Positions 1 through 8,299 of a stretch of DNA of 37,910 nucleotides are shown piece after piece. The stretch spans positions 1-37,910 of the forward strand of contig NZ_CALTTX010000020.1 in assembly GCF_943912325.1 (NCBI RefSeq), read 5' to 3'. The stretch's first letter is position 1; each line of letters starts with the position of its first letter. The notes under the pieces were generated by a model that made no database searches, had not been told where the DNA came from, and saw only the letters and a program-made list of their open reading frames with translations. This DNA comes from an uncultured Microbacterium sp. (GTDB lineage Bacteria; Actinomycetota; Actinomycetes; Actinomycetales; Microbacteriaceae). The position numbers and the translations under genes were made by a program.

Positions 1-2
1 GG

Positions 3-110
3 GCCGAGACCATCGCTTTCGACGATTTCGTGAAGCACGGCGGCGAGGCAGGCGGCGGATGCACATGCCTCGCCGGGATCCGCATGCCTCGCGGAGCCGG
101 CGGGGCGTGA
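3..110 (+). CDS. C-terminal fragment of an unidentified protein (partial, left edge)
   Basis: An open frame enters from the left edge and ends at TGA 108-110. The 35 visible residues begin AETIAFDDFVKHGGEAGGG and end MPRGAGGA. The first half reads like an ordinary protein end and the rest is Gly/Ala-rich with two Cys. No family can be named from so little. If real, the gene is convergent with putA. The other two rightward frames are stopped early or read Arg-rich, which weakly favours this frame. It could also be non-coding. Confidence 0.3.
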   Translation, partial: AETIAFDDFVKHGGEAGGGCTCLAGIRMPRGAGGA

Positions 111-112
111 GA

Positions 113-178
113 GCGCGAGCGCCGACGGCACAGGCGCGAGAACGGCGCGGGCGCGAGCCCAGGACGGGCGGGCGCGAG
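113..178. repeat. Four short GCGCGAG repeats next to the putA stop
   Basis: GCGCGAG occurs at 113, 134, 151 and 172, spaced 21, 17 and 21 bp, just downstream of the putA stop codon. The last two copies sit in the longer shared string GGGCGCGAGCCC. It resembles the stop-proximal micro-repeats seen after three other genes in the window. Confidence 0.5.
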
Positions 179-185
179 CCCCGGC

Positions 186-3100
186 TCAGATCACCGCGGC
201 CGACCAGTCGTCGGGGTTCCCGAAGCGGTGCGCCGTGATCGTGATCGCCTGCTCGTGCACGAACGGCAGCAGCTCGAGGCGCCCCGCGGTCGTGACATCC
301 CCCGCGTAGATCGCGAGGTCGGGGTCGCCATCGACGGCGGCCGCGAGCGCGACGTGCGCGGCGCGGGCTTCGTCACGCCGGCCGACGATGCGCACGCGCG
401 AGAAGGGGACGGATGCCGAAACCCCGGCCGCGACGGTCGCGAGCGCACCCCCGGCATCCATCGCTCCGGCTTCCGCCGCGACGAGAGCGGTCTCGGCGGC
501 AACGACGGCGGCCTCATCGGCAACGCCCCCACCGAGGCCCCGCGCAGCCGCGACCCGCGCGCGCCACTCGCCGTCGGACTCGACCCACACGGGCACGCCC
601 AGGTCGCCGAGCGCGCGGCGCACCCCCGACGGCACGCCCGCGGGAACGCTCACCTCGAACGGAGTGCCGGCACGCACCCCCGCGACCGCGACGCGCACGA
701 TCTCGCGCCACGACGCGCCCGCCGTCGCGCGCACGGCGACGCCATCGACGGGGCGGTAGCGGAAGAGGTTCCGCTCGACCTCGAGCCGCGACACATCGCG
801 GACGCGGCCGAACTCGCGATCCCACGCGATCGCATCCGAGAGCGCGCCGCGGCGCAGCCACTCGAAATCGTCATAGTCGAGGTGCGGCTGCGAGGCCTCG
901 ATGAGCCCCGCGATGCGCGAATCGAGCCCGCGCAGGTGCAGCGTCGACGACTGCGCACCGCCCGTCGTCGCGCGCCACGAGCCGAGGCCCGCGAGGTAGT
1001 TCGGCCCGCCCGCCTTGGCGCCCGCGCCGACCGACGAGCGCTTCCACCCGCCGAACGGCTGGCGCTGCACGATCGCGCCGGTGATCCCGCGGTTGACGTA
1101 CGCGTTGCCGGCCTCGACATGGTCGAGCCACACGCGCAGGTCTTCGGGGTCTTGCGTGTAGAGCCCCGCGGTCAGGCCGTAGTCGACCGCGTTCTGCAGC
1201 TCGAGCGCGTGCTCGAGCGACCGCGCGTGCATGATCCCGAGCACGGGCCCGAAGAACTCTTCGCGGTGAAAGCGCGACCCCGGCTTCACGCCCGTGCGGA
1301 TTCCGGGCGACCAGAGGCGCCCCGACTCATCGAGCGACTCGGGTTCCACGAGCCAGCGCTCGCCCGATTCGAGCTCGGTGAGCGCCCACGCGAGCTTGCC
1401 GTGCGGCTTCTCGATCACGGGGCCGACCTCGGTGCGCGGATCCTCGGGCCATCCGACGCGCAGCGACCGCGTGGCATCTGCCACCTGCCGCGCGAAGCGC
1501 TCCGACCGCCCGACGGGGCCGACGAGAATCGCGAGCGATGCGGCCGAGCACTTCTGCCCCGCGTGTCCGAAGGCGGATTTCACGAGATCGGATGCTGCAA
1601 GGTCGAGGTCTGCCGACGGCATGACGATCATGGCGTTCTTGCCGCTCGTCTCCGCAAGCAGAGGCAGATCGGGTCGCCACGACCGGAACAGCGCGGCCGT
1701 CTCCCACGAGCCCGTCAAGATGACCCGCTCGACATCGGCGTGGGTCAGCAGCTGCTTGCCGAGGTCACCCTCGTCGATGTCGACGAGCACGAGCACGTCG
1801 CGGGGGATCCCCCGCTCGTCCAGCGCATGCCAGATCGCCTCGGTCAAGACGGCGGCGCAGCGCCGCGCTTGCGGGGCCGGCTTGAACACGACGGGCGACC
1901 CGGCCGCGAGCGAGGCAAGCACACCGCCCGCGGGAATCGCGACCGGGAAGTTCCACGGCGGCGCGATGACGCTCAGCCGCGCGGGTTCGAAGACAGCCCC
2001 CGCAACGCGGTCGAGCTCACGCGCCGACGCGGCGTAGTAGTGCGCGAAATCGACGGCCTCGCTGACCTCGACGTCAACCTCGGCGAGCGGCTTGCCCGTC
2101 TCAGAAGCGGCGACCTCGATCAGCTCGCCCCGACGCGCCTCGAGCGCGCGACCCGCGGCATCGAGCACGGCGGCCCGGTCGGCCGCGGGAATGCGCCCCC
2201 ACGCGGCACCCGCCGCAACGGCCCGCCCGATCAGGTGCTCGAGCCGGTCGGCGGTGTCGACCCGCGCCTCGGCGATCGTGTCGATGCCCGCCGTCGAGGT
2301 CGGGATCCGGGAGAAGATCTCGCGCGCCCACGCACGGTTCGCGGGCAGCGCGGGGTCGGTGTCGGGGGTGTTCTCGAATCCCGGCATCCCTCCCGCCGCC
2401 GCTTCGGCCGCGAGGCCCTCGCGCCAGTCGTACACGGCGGTCTCGGTCATCTCGCCGCCGCCGAAGACCTCGGCCGCGTCGCGCAGGGCCGCGGCCTTCG
2501 CGCCGCCCTCGTTCGCGATCCCGAGCACGGCTTCGGTGAGCCGTTCGGCCGGTGCCTCGGGCTCGGCAGGCGCGCGGACGAGCGACGGCGCGTCGACAGC
2601 GACAGGTGCGATGGATGCCTCGGCCGTGCGGTCCTGCCGCCGGTGCGGCCCCACGGCGAGACGCGGATCGGCCGCTCGAGCGACGGACGCGAGGTACCGC
2701 GAGCGCTCCCGATCGCGCAGGCCCTCGTCGGTTGCGAGCTCGAAAGCGGCCGAGAGGAAGTTCTCGCTCGACGCGTTCTCTTCGAGGCGGCGCACAAGGT
2801 AGCTGATCGCGACGTCGAACTCGTCGGGGCGCACGACGGGCACGTAGAGCAACACGTGACCGACTTCGCGCGTGACGGCCTCGACCTGCCCTTGCGCCAT
2901 GCCGAGCAGCATCTCGAACTCTATTGACGGCGCCCCGGCGCCGTCGGCCTGCCCTGAGCCTGTCGAATCGTCGCGCACGCCGCGCACGCCCGCGAGCGTC
3001 CACGCATGGGCGATGTCATAGAGGTTGTGCCCCGCGACGCCGAGGCGCACGGCACGGGTGTTGCGGGGGTGCAGCGCGAAATCGAGGCAGCGCAGGTAGT

Positions 3101-4163
3101 TCGCGTCGGAGTCGACTTTGCGGTCGTAGGTCGCGACGGGCCAGCCGTGCATCGCAGCATCCACTCGCTCCATCGCGAGGTTCGCGCCCTTCACGAGCCG
3201 CACCTTGATCCGCGCTCCCCCCGCGTCGACGCGCTCGCGCGCCCACGCCGTGAGCTCGGTCAGGGCGGGCAGCGCGTCGGGCAGGTAGGCCTGCAGCACG
3301 ATTCCCGCCTCGAGCGAGTGCAGCCGCTCGTCTTCGAGCAGGCGCGTGAACACGGCGATCGTCAGGTCGAGGTCGCGGTACTCCTCCATGTCGAGGTTGA
3401 TGAACGTGCCGTTGTGGGCCGCCGTCAGATACAGCGGCGTCAGGCGCTCGACGACGAGGTCGACGACGTCGTCGAATGCCCACATCGAGATGTGGCTCGC
3501 AACCCCCGAGACCTTGACCGAGACGTAATCGACGTCGTCGCGGCGGATCAGCTCGTGGATGCCCTCGAGGCGCTTCTGCGCCTCGGTCTCGCCGAGCACG
3601 GCTTCGCCGAGCAGGTTGAGGTTGAGGCGCGCACCCGATTCGCGGATCTTCGTCAGCGCCGGGCCGAGCTTGTCGGACCGCGCGTCGACGATGAGGTGCC
3701 CGACCATCTCGCGCAGCACACGGCGCGCGATCGGCACGACGGGGCTCGGCAGCACGGGCGCGATCGCGCCGCCGACGCGCACGGCGCCGCGCAGATACCA
3801 GGGTAAAAATTCGGGCACGAGCGGAGCGACACGAGACAGATTGGATGCCGCAGCGCCGAGGCTTTCGGGACGCATCACCCCGTCGACGAAACCGAGCGTG
3901 AACGGCAGGCCGTGCGGGTCGCGCAGCACGCCCGCAAGGCGCTCGGCCGCGGGGTCGGCCTCGACGCCGGCGCTCTCGGCGATCCAGCGCTCGGCGAGCG
4001 CGATCGCTGCGTCCGTCAGGTCGGCGGCCGCGAAGTCGGCGGCCGCAAGGCCGGGGGCCACGAGATCGGGGCTCGTGTGACCCGCAGCGGGCTCCGGATT
4101 CACGGCATCCGTGAGGTCGAGGGTCGGGTCCGCTCCCGCGTCGCCGGTGCTCTGCTCGCTCAT
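186..4163 (-). CDS. putA: PutA: proline dehydrogenase / glutamate-semialdehyde dehydrogenase
   Basis: Bifunctional flavoenzyme that oxidises proline to pyrroline-5-carboxylate and then, after hydrolysis, to glutamate with NAD+. The start at 4163 (MSEQSTGD) is chosen because GGAGGA lies about 7 nt upstream; an ATG nine codons earlier has no such site. The protein is 1325 aa. The PRODH barrel covers roughly residues 40-470 (RLVKGANLAMERV, LGVAGHNLYDIAHAW). The ALDH part covers about 560-1100, with general base Glu838 in ETSGKN and nucleophile Cys872 in GQKCSA, 34 residues apart as usual. About 200 further residues follow the ALDH domain, probably the vestigial second ALDH-like domain of long PutA proteins. 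There is no N-terminal ribbon-helix-helix domain, so it should not repress itself. Residues about 396-410 carry an unusual insert encoded by a REP-like sequence. A divergent LysR gene is the likely regulator. Confidence 0.95.
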   Translation of the reverse strand: MSEQSTGDAGADPTLDLTDAVNPEPAAGHTSPDLVAPGLAAADFAAADLTDAAIALAERWIAESAGVEADPAAERLAGVLRDPHGLPFTLGFVDGVMRPESLGAAASNLSRVAPLVPEFLPWYLRGAVRVGGAIAPVLPSPVVPIARRVLREMVGHLIVDARSDKLGPALTKIRESGARLNLNLLGEAVLGETEAQKRLEGIHELIRRDDVDYVSVKVSGVASHISMWAFDDVVDLVVERLTPLYLTAAHNGTFINLDMEEYRDLDLTIAVFTRLLEDERLHSLEAGIVLQAYLPDALPALTELTAWARERVDAGGARIKVRLVKGANLAMERVDAAMHGWPVATYDRKVDSDANYLRCLDFALHPRNTRAVRLGVAGHNLYDIAHAWTLAGVRGVRDDSTGSGQADGAGAPSIEFEMLLGMAQGQVEAVTREVGHVLLYVPVVRPDEFDVAISYLVRRLEENASSENFLSAAFELATDEGLRDRERSRYLASVARAADPRLAVGPHRRQDRTAEASIAPVAVDAPSLVRAPAEPEAPAERLTEAVLGIANEGGAKAAALRDAAEVFGGGEMTETAVYDWREGLAAEAAAGGMPGFENTPDTDPALPANRAWAREIFSRIPTSTAGIDTIAEARVDTADRLEHLIGRAVAAGAAWGRIPAADRAAVLDAAGRALEARRGELIEVAASETGKPLAEVDVEVSEAVDFAHYYAASARELDRVAGAVFEPARLSVIAPPWNFPVAIPAGGVLASLAAGSPVVFKPAPQARRCAAVLTEAIWHALDERGIPRDVLVLVDIDEGDLGKQLLTHADVERVILTGSWETAALFRSWRPDLPLLAETSGKNAMIVMPSADLDLAASDLVKSAFGHAGQKCSAASLAILVGPVGRSERFARQVADATRSLRVGWPEDPRTEVGPVIEKPHGKLAWALTELESGERWLVEPESLDESGRLWSPGIRTGVKPGSRFHREEFFGPVLGIMHARSLEHALELQNAVDYGLTAGLYTQDPEDLRVWLDHVEAGNAYVNRGITGAIVQRQPFGGWKRSSVGAGAKAGGPNYLAGLGSWRATTGGAQSSTLHLRGLDSRIAGLIEASQPHLDYDDFEWLRRGALSDAIAWDREFGRVRDVSRLEVERNLFRYRPVDGVAVRATAGASWREIVRVAVAGVRAGTPFEVSVPAGVPSGVRRALGDLGVPVWVESDGEWRARVAAARGLGGGVADEAAVVAAETALVAAEAGAMDAGGALATVAAGVSASVPFSRVRIVGRRDEARAAHVALAAAVDGDPDLAIYAGDVTTAGRLELLPFVHEQAITITAHRFGNPDDWSAAVI
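2947..2967. repeat. REP-like sequence inside putA
   Basis: On the coding strand the stretch reads TTCGACAGGCTCAGGG followed by CAGGC, very close to the dispersed TTCGACA-x-GCTCAGGG repeats common in intergenic DNA of high-GC bacteria. Here it sits in frame inside the PRODH part of putA and adds a loop reading DSTGSGQADG between the GVRGVRD and IEFEMLLGMA segments that normally lie close together. Confidence 0.6.
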
Positions 4164-4219
4164 ACCCTGTTCCTCCGCGCTGTACCGCATGGTGCTCGCT
4201 CCGTCCGACGCTCTCTACC

Positions 4220-4321
4220 ATGATCGCCCGCCATCGCCGCGGTCCCGCGGGGGACACGGGCCTTGCCGCTGACTCTCAGCCTGAAGCATCCGATCATTCG
4301 TGAAAAGCGATCATCTACGAT
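4220..4321. promoter_or_regulatory. putA/lysR divergent control region with CGATCAT repeats
   Basis: The 199 bp between the divergent genes holds two direct CGATCAT copies (4291-4297, 4308-4314; 17 bp apart) and one inverted copy ATGATCG (4220-4226). A TACGAT box at 4316-4321 could be the -10 of the LysR gene. Such repeats in a divergent LysR intergenic region are candidate binding sites; which protein binds them is an inference. Confidence 0.35.
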
Positions 4322-4362
4322 CGATACCGTTCAGGATTACCGACGAATGGGAGGGAGGGCGC

Positions 4363-5268
4363 ATGTTCGAGCTGCGCAGGCTCCGGATGCTTCACGAGCT
4401 GGCCCTCCGCGGCACGCTCGCGTCCGTGGCCGAGGCCCTCTCGTACGCGCCGTCGACGATCTCGCAGCAGCTCGCTCAGCTCGAACAGGAGGCCGGTGTT
4501 GCACTGCTCGCGCCCGACGGGCGCCGCGTGCGGCTCACGGAACAGGGCCGACTCCTTGCCGCCCACGCCGCCGAGGCGCTCGACGCCGACGAGCGCGTGC
4601 GGGGCGAACTCGAGACGCTGCGGGTCGGCGGGGCGCCCGTTGTGCGCGTCGCCGTCATGCAGACCGCCGCGTCGGCGCTCGTCCCCCACGCCCTCTCGCT
4701 GCTCGCCGAGCGCACGCCCGCACTGCAGGTCGAGGTCGCCGAACTGCCGCCCGAAGAGGGGCTGTTCGAGCTGACCGCCCGGCGTTACGACCTCGTCGTC
4801 GCCGAGCAGTACCCCGGGCACACGCGCGCGCACGCCGCGGGACACGTGCGCTCACCGCTCGGGCGCGACCCGATCCGGCTCGCGCAGCCTCCGGGGCGGC
4901 CGCCCGCGCGGCTCGCCGAACTCGCCGACCGCGCCTGGGTCATGGAGCCCCGGGGAACCGCCGCGCGTGAATGGGCCGTCCAGCAGTGCCGCGCCGCGGG
5001 GTTCGAGCCGCGCGTGCCGTTCGAGCTCGCCGATCTCGGCGCCCACGTCGGGCTCATCGCGGCGGGTCACGCCGTCGGGATGCTCCCCGATCTCGTGTTC
5101 GCCCCGACCCTCGGCATCCGTCCCTCCGCTCTGACGCTCACCGCGCTCGAGGGCTCTCCCGCGCGCGAAGTCTTCGTCGCGATGCGCCGCTCGTCCGACG
5201 CGCGCCCTTCGGTCGCCGCGACCGCGCAAGCGCTCACCGACGCCTTCGCCGAGCGCACGGGCGCGTAG
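4363..5268 (+). CDS. LysR-family transcriptional regulator
   Basis: DNA-binding regulator of 301 aa. The N-terminal winged helix (residues 1-60: FELRRLRMLHELALRGTL, then SYAPSTISQQLAQLEQEAG) is typical LysR, followed by a linker helix and a two-lobed effector-binding domain from about residue 90. The start at 4363 follows GGGAGG at a good distance. It is transcribed away from putA, so by the usual rule for LysR neighbours it probably controls putA, perhaps sensing proline or an intermediate; that is inference. It is convergent with the thioesterase gene, 13 bp apart, with only a 5-bp hairpin (CGTAG/CTACG) between them. Confidence 0.9.
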   Translation: MFELRRLRMLHELALRGTLASVAEALSYAPSTISQQLAQLEQEAGVALLAPDGRRVRLTEQGRLLAAHAAEALDADERVRGELETLRVGGAPVVRVAVMQTAASALVPHALSLLAERTPALQVEVAELPPEEGLFELTARRYDLVVAEQYPGHTRAHAAGHVRSPLGRDPIRLAQPPGRPPARLAELADRAWVMEPRGTAAREWAVQQCRAAGFEPRVPFELADLGAHVGLIAAGHAVGMLPDLVFAPTLGIRPSALTLTALEGSPAREVFVAMRRSSDARPSVAATAQALTDAFAERTGA

Positions 5269-5281
5269 ACCCGCTACGGGG

Positions 5282-5848
5282 TCAGTCCCACTCGCTCGGC
5301 GCGGAGGCCTTGGTCGGCGGAAGCGCGACGTCGTCGCTCCACCGCTGCAGCCACTCCGCGGGCGGCGGCACCGTCGCGGGGTCGACGCCGAGCGCGCCGT
5401 AGATCTCGGCAACCGGCAGCACGCCGCCCGACTTACGCAAGAACCGCCCGCGCACGTACAGCCGCGCGTACACCTCGCCCTTCACGACAGCCCGGTGCTC
5501 GAGGTAGACGGCGCGCTCGTCGGCGCCGATGACGCGGGATTCGACGATGAAGCGCTGCCACAGCACGAGCGACTTGCGGTGCGTGATCGTCGAGTTCGCG
5601 ACGACCGGGTACCAGCCGCGCTCGTTCATGAGGTCCCACAATCCCGTGCGCACGAGCAGGTCGAAACGGCCGAGGTCGAACAGCGACAGGTAGCGGCCGT
5701 TGTTCATGTGCCCGACGAGATCGAGGTCGGTCGGCAACGTCGTGAGGCGAATGCGACTGACCGCGTTCGGGTCAATCGGCGCGCCACGCTTGCGCAGGCG
5801 ACGCCGAGCCAGGAACAACACGATGAGGGTGCGCCACAGTACGTTCAC
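5282..5848 (-). CDS. Hotdog-fold thioesterase, THEM6-like
   Basis: About 188 aa. Residues 1-20 form a hydrophobic stretch ending in a basic cluster (LWRTLIVLFLARRRLRKRG), probably a membrane anchor. The hotdog core carries the motif DLDLVGHMNNGRYLSLFDLG, which matches the D-x-x-GHMNN-x-x-Y pattern of the acyl-thioesterase / THEM6 group. It should hydrolyse an acyl thioester, substrate unknown. The start is not certain: GTG 5848 (VNVLW) and GTG 5857 (VGFVNVLW) are both in frame and neither has a Shine-Dalgarno site; a GATAAC box lies just upstream and may drive a leaderless message. It stands alone, between the LysR gene (convergent) and the GNAT gene (divergent). Confidence 0.8.
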   Translation of the reverse strand: MNVLWRTLIVLFLARRRLRKRGAPIDPNAVSRIRLTTLPTDLDLVGHMNNGRYLSLFDLGRFDLLVRTGLWDLMNERGWYPVVANSTITHRKSLVLWQRFIVESRVIGADERAVYLEHRAVVKGEVYARLYVRGRFLRKSGGVLPVAEIYGALGVDPATVPPPAEWLQRWSDDVALPPTKASAPSEWD

Positions 5849-5960
5849 GAAGCCCACGTTATCGAGCGCTCGAGAGGTGCAAGAGTCGATTGTCGGATGC
5901 CTACACTCCCGGCATCCCGCTCGATTTCGCCGCATCCGTCGCATTGCATAGGCTCTGGCC

Positions 5961-6476
5961 ATGAGCCTTGCTGACCGTGATTTCACCGCCGATGTGATGG
6001 TCCGCCCGGTACGCGATGTGGATGCCGAGGCCCTGGGCCGCGTGCACGCGACGTGCTGGCACGAAACGTACGACCACCTGATCAGCAAGGCCGCCCTCGA
6101 GAACGTCGAGCCGCGCCGGCTCGCCGAACTCTGGACCCACTGGGCCTCGCAGGGCGAGGGGTACCGCATGGTCGCGGCGCTCGTCGACGGCGAAATCGTC
6201 GGGTTCGCCGGCTCCGGCCCCGCCCGCGGCGACCAACCGCCTCGCGACCGCGAGCTGTACTTCATCTACCTGCTGAGCGCGTTCCAGGGAACCGGAATCG
6301 GGCAGAGCCTGTTCGAGGCGGTCGTCGACCCCGTCGAGCGGCTGTTCCTGTGGGTCGCCGAAGACAACCCCCGCGCGCACCGCTTCTATCAGCGGAACGG
6401 CTTCGTGCTCGACGGCGCCCGCCACACCGAGCCGTTCCTCGGCGAGACGCTCACCGAAGTCCGCTTCGTGCGCTGA
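5961..6476 (+). CDS. GNAT-family N-acetyltransferase
   Basis: 171 aa, a full-length single GNAT domain. The acetyl-CoA pyrophosphate loop is visible as QGTGIGQSLFEAV (motif Q-x-x-G-x-G), preceded by the beta strand LYFIYLLSAF and followed by the NPRAHRFYQRNGF segment typical of the family. The start region HATCWHETYDHLI resembles GNAT enzymes of the RimI-like type. Substrate unknown. TAGGCT at 5949-5954 ends 6 nt before the ATG, so the message is probably leaderless. Confidence 0.9.
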   Translation: MSLADRDFTADVMVRPVRDVDAEALGRVHATCWHETYDHLISKAALENVEPRRLAELWTHWASQGEGYRMVAALVDGEIVGFAGSGPARGDQPPRDRELYFIYLLSAFQGTGIGQSLFEAVVDPVERLFLWVAEDNPRAHRFYQRNGFVLDGARHTEPFLGETLTEVRFVR

Positions 6477-6487
6477 CCTGCGCCCCT

Positions 6488-6505
6488 CGCTCGGTCGCCC
6501 GAGCG
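6488..6505. terminator. Small hairpin between convergent genes
   Basis: CGCTCGG-TCGC-CCGAGCG forms a perfect 7-bp stem with a 4-nt loop, 12 bp after the GNAT stop. There is no T-tract. It may act as a weak two-way terminator. Confidence 0.4.
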
Positions 6506-6530
6506 TGTGTCTCGGGCCATCAGGCCGGAT

Positions 6531-6575
6531 CGCTCAGCGCGCCGAGACGGTGCCGTCCGCTCAGCGCGCCGAGAC
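6531..6575. repeat. 18-bp direct repeat spanning the cytochrome b stop codon
   Basis: CGCTCAGCGCGCCGAGAC occurs at 6531-6548 and 6558-6575, 27 bp apart. The right copy encodes the last residues and stop (VSAR-stop) of the cytochrome gene; the left copy repeats them outside the gene. Confidence 0.85.
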
Positions 6576-8294
6576 CGCGCCGAACAGCTTGGCGATCGGG
6601 GCGATGACGAGGGGCCGCGCCGCGACCCATGCGGCGATGATGAGCAGCATCGACCCGGCGAAGATCCCCGCGCCCGCCCAATTGTCGGCGTAGGCGTTCG
6701 GATCGGTCGAGCCCTGCGCCGCATACATGTGGTTGAGGTTGCGCAGCGCCCCGGTCGCGAACACGAGTGTGACGTGCACGACGATGAACAGCACGAAATA
6801 GAGCATCGTCGGAAAGTGCACGGCCCGCGCCCACTCGATCGGGTAGGCCTTGTTGAGCTTCGCGGCGTCCTTCGGCCAGAACCCGCTCATCCGCACGCCC
6901 GTGATGATCGCGAGCGGCGCCGCGATGAACACCGTCGTGAAGTACGCGATCTGCTGCACCGAGTTGTAGTTGACCCAGCCGTTCTCGGTCGGCCAGTCGA
7001 GCGAGATGTACTGCAGCACGGCCGAGAAGGCGTTCGGGAAGACCTCCCAGCTCGTCGGCACGAGACGCATCCATTGCCCCGTCACGAACAGCAGCACGAT
7101 GAAGACCACACCGTTGAGCACCCACAGGATGTCGAGCGACTGGTGCAACCACAGGTTGATCGAGATCTTGCGCTTGGGGTTCCAGCGCGGCGACCAGAAC
7201 GCGGGCGGCTTCTTCTGGTGCCGCACCTGAAGGCCCGAACGGATGATCAGCACCATGAGGAAGACGTTGAAGAAGTGCTGCCAGCCGAGCCACGCGGGGA
7301 ACCCGACGGGAGCGGATTCGGGCAAGTGGTACTCGCCGGGGTAGTCGGCGAGGAAGCTCTGCCCCCACGTCGTCGACAGCCACCAGCGCACCGCGAAGAT
7401 CGCCATCGCGCCGACGAACAGCAGTCCGACCACGATGACCGCCGCGGCGCCCGCCCACTGGCCGCGCGTGTACGGGCCGATGCGCTGTGGTTCGGGCTTC
7501 GGAGCCGGCGGCGTGAATGCGTACCGCCCGGGGAATACACCGATCTTCATCGGCAGCGGTTCGACGAGCGGGGTCTTGCCGTCGATGATGCTGACTTCGA
7601 CGGGGGCCTCAGTCTGTGCGGCGACGGATGCCTCGGGGGTGGCCGCGACGGTCGTTGCGGGCGTTGCGACGGCGCCTTCCGCGGGGGTCGAGGCTGCCGT
7701 TTGCGTCGCGACGGCCGACTCGCCCTGCGCAGCCTCGGCAGCGATGGCGGCGGGCGCGAAGCCCGCGGGCGGCCACGGGTCACCGCCGGCCGTGCGGGGT
7801 AGGCCGCGCCGGAGCGGCGTCTCGCTCGCGACCGTCGCGGCGGCCACGGGAGCCGCGGGGGCCGAAGCGGCGGGAGCCGGTGCGACGGCTGCGGGCGAAG
7901 CATCCGTCGCCTGCGCTGCCGCCGTCGGCGCCGCACCCGCGGACGCGGCGATAGCGGGAGCGAAGGATGCCGGGGGCCAGGGCTCGCCGCCGGACGTGCG
8001 CGGCAACCCGCGGCGCACGGGCTGCGCCGTGGCCGAGGCGAGAGCCGGGGCAACGGGAGCAACCGCAGGCGAGGGCGCTATGGCCGGCGCTGCGACTGGT
8101 TGCGCGGCAGAAACCTCTGCAGCGGGCGCAGCAGCAGCGGGAGCAGCCTCAGCAACGACCGGAGCCGCGGCCTCCGCCACGGGCGCGGCACCCGCGCGCC
8201 GCGCCGTCACGGGCGCATCGCCCGCGGGCGGCCACGGTTCACCGCCCGGCGTGCGGGGAAGCCCGCGCCGGAGCGCTTGCGCGTCGGTCGCCAT
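6561..8294 (-). CDS. Cytochrome b/b6-type membrane protein of the ETF operon
   Basis: 577 aa. The N-terminal 250 residues are Ala/Pro-rich and disordered, holding three near-identical motifs (residues 8-23, 93-108, 161-176) of the form RRGLPRT-x-GG-E/D-PWPP. The C-terminal half is a membrane cytochrome of the cytochrome b561 / formate dehydrogenase gamma type, with six predicted membrane segments near 280-302, 338-353, 387-407, 445-466, 494-513 and 542-560. Candidate haem-ligand histidines are His340, His384, His493 and His507. Its start lies only 5 nt after the etfA stop, so it is translationally coupled. Inference: it passes electrons from ETF to the quinone pool, in place of an ETF-quinone oxidoreductase. 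No ETF-QO gene is visible here. Confidence 0.8.
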   Translation of the reverse strand: MATDAQALRRGLPRTPGGEPWPPAGDAPVTARRAGAAPVAEAAAPVVAEAAPAAAAPAAEVSAAQPVAAPAIAPSPAVAPVAPALASATAQPVRRGLPRTSGGEPWPPASFAPAIAASAGAAPTAAAQATDASPAAVAPAPAASAPAAPVAAATVASETPLRRGLPRTAGGDPWPPAGFAPAAIAAEAAQGESAVATQTAASTPAEGAVATPATTVAATPEASVAAQTEAPVEVSIIDGKTPLVEPLPMKIGVFPGRYAFTPPAPKPEPQRIGPYTRGQWAGAAAVIVVGLLFVGAMAIFAVRWWLSTTWGQSFLADYPGEYHLPESAPVGFPAWLGWQHFFNVFLMVLIIRSGLQVRHQKKPPAFWSPRWNPKRKISINLWLHQSLDILWVLNGVVFIVLLFVTGQWMRLVPTSWEVFPNAFSAVLQYISLDWPTENGWVNYNSVQQIAYFTTVFIAAPLAIITGVRMSGFWPKDAAKLNKAYPIEWARAVHFPTMLYFVLFIVVHVTLVFATGALRNLNHMYAAQGSTDPNAYADNWAGAGIFAGSMLLIIAAWVAARPLVIAPIAKLFGAVSAR

Positions 8295-8299
8295 GCGGC

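Noticed and set aside
228..2927. Long rightward open frame (899 codons) opposite putA
   Set aside because: It is the antisense of a conserved enzyme, extremely Arg-rich with no domain; GC-rich DNA leaves such antisense frames open.
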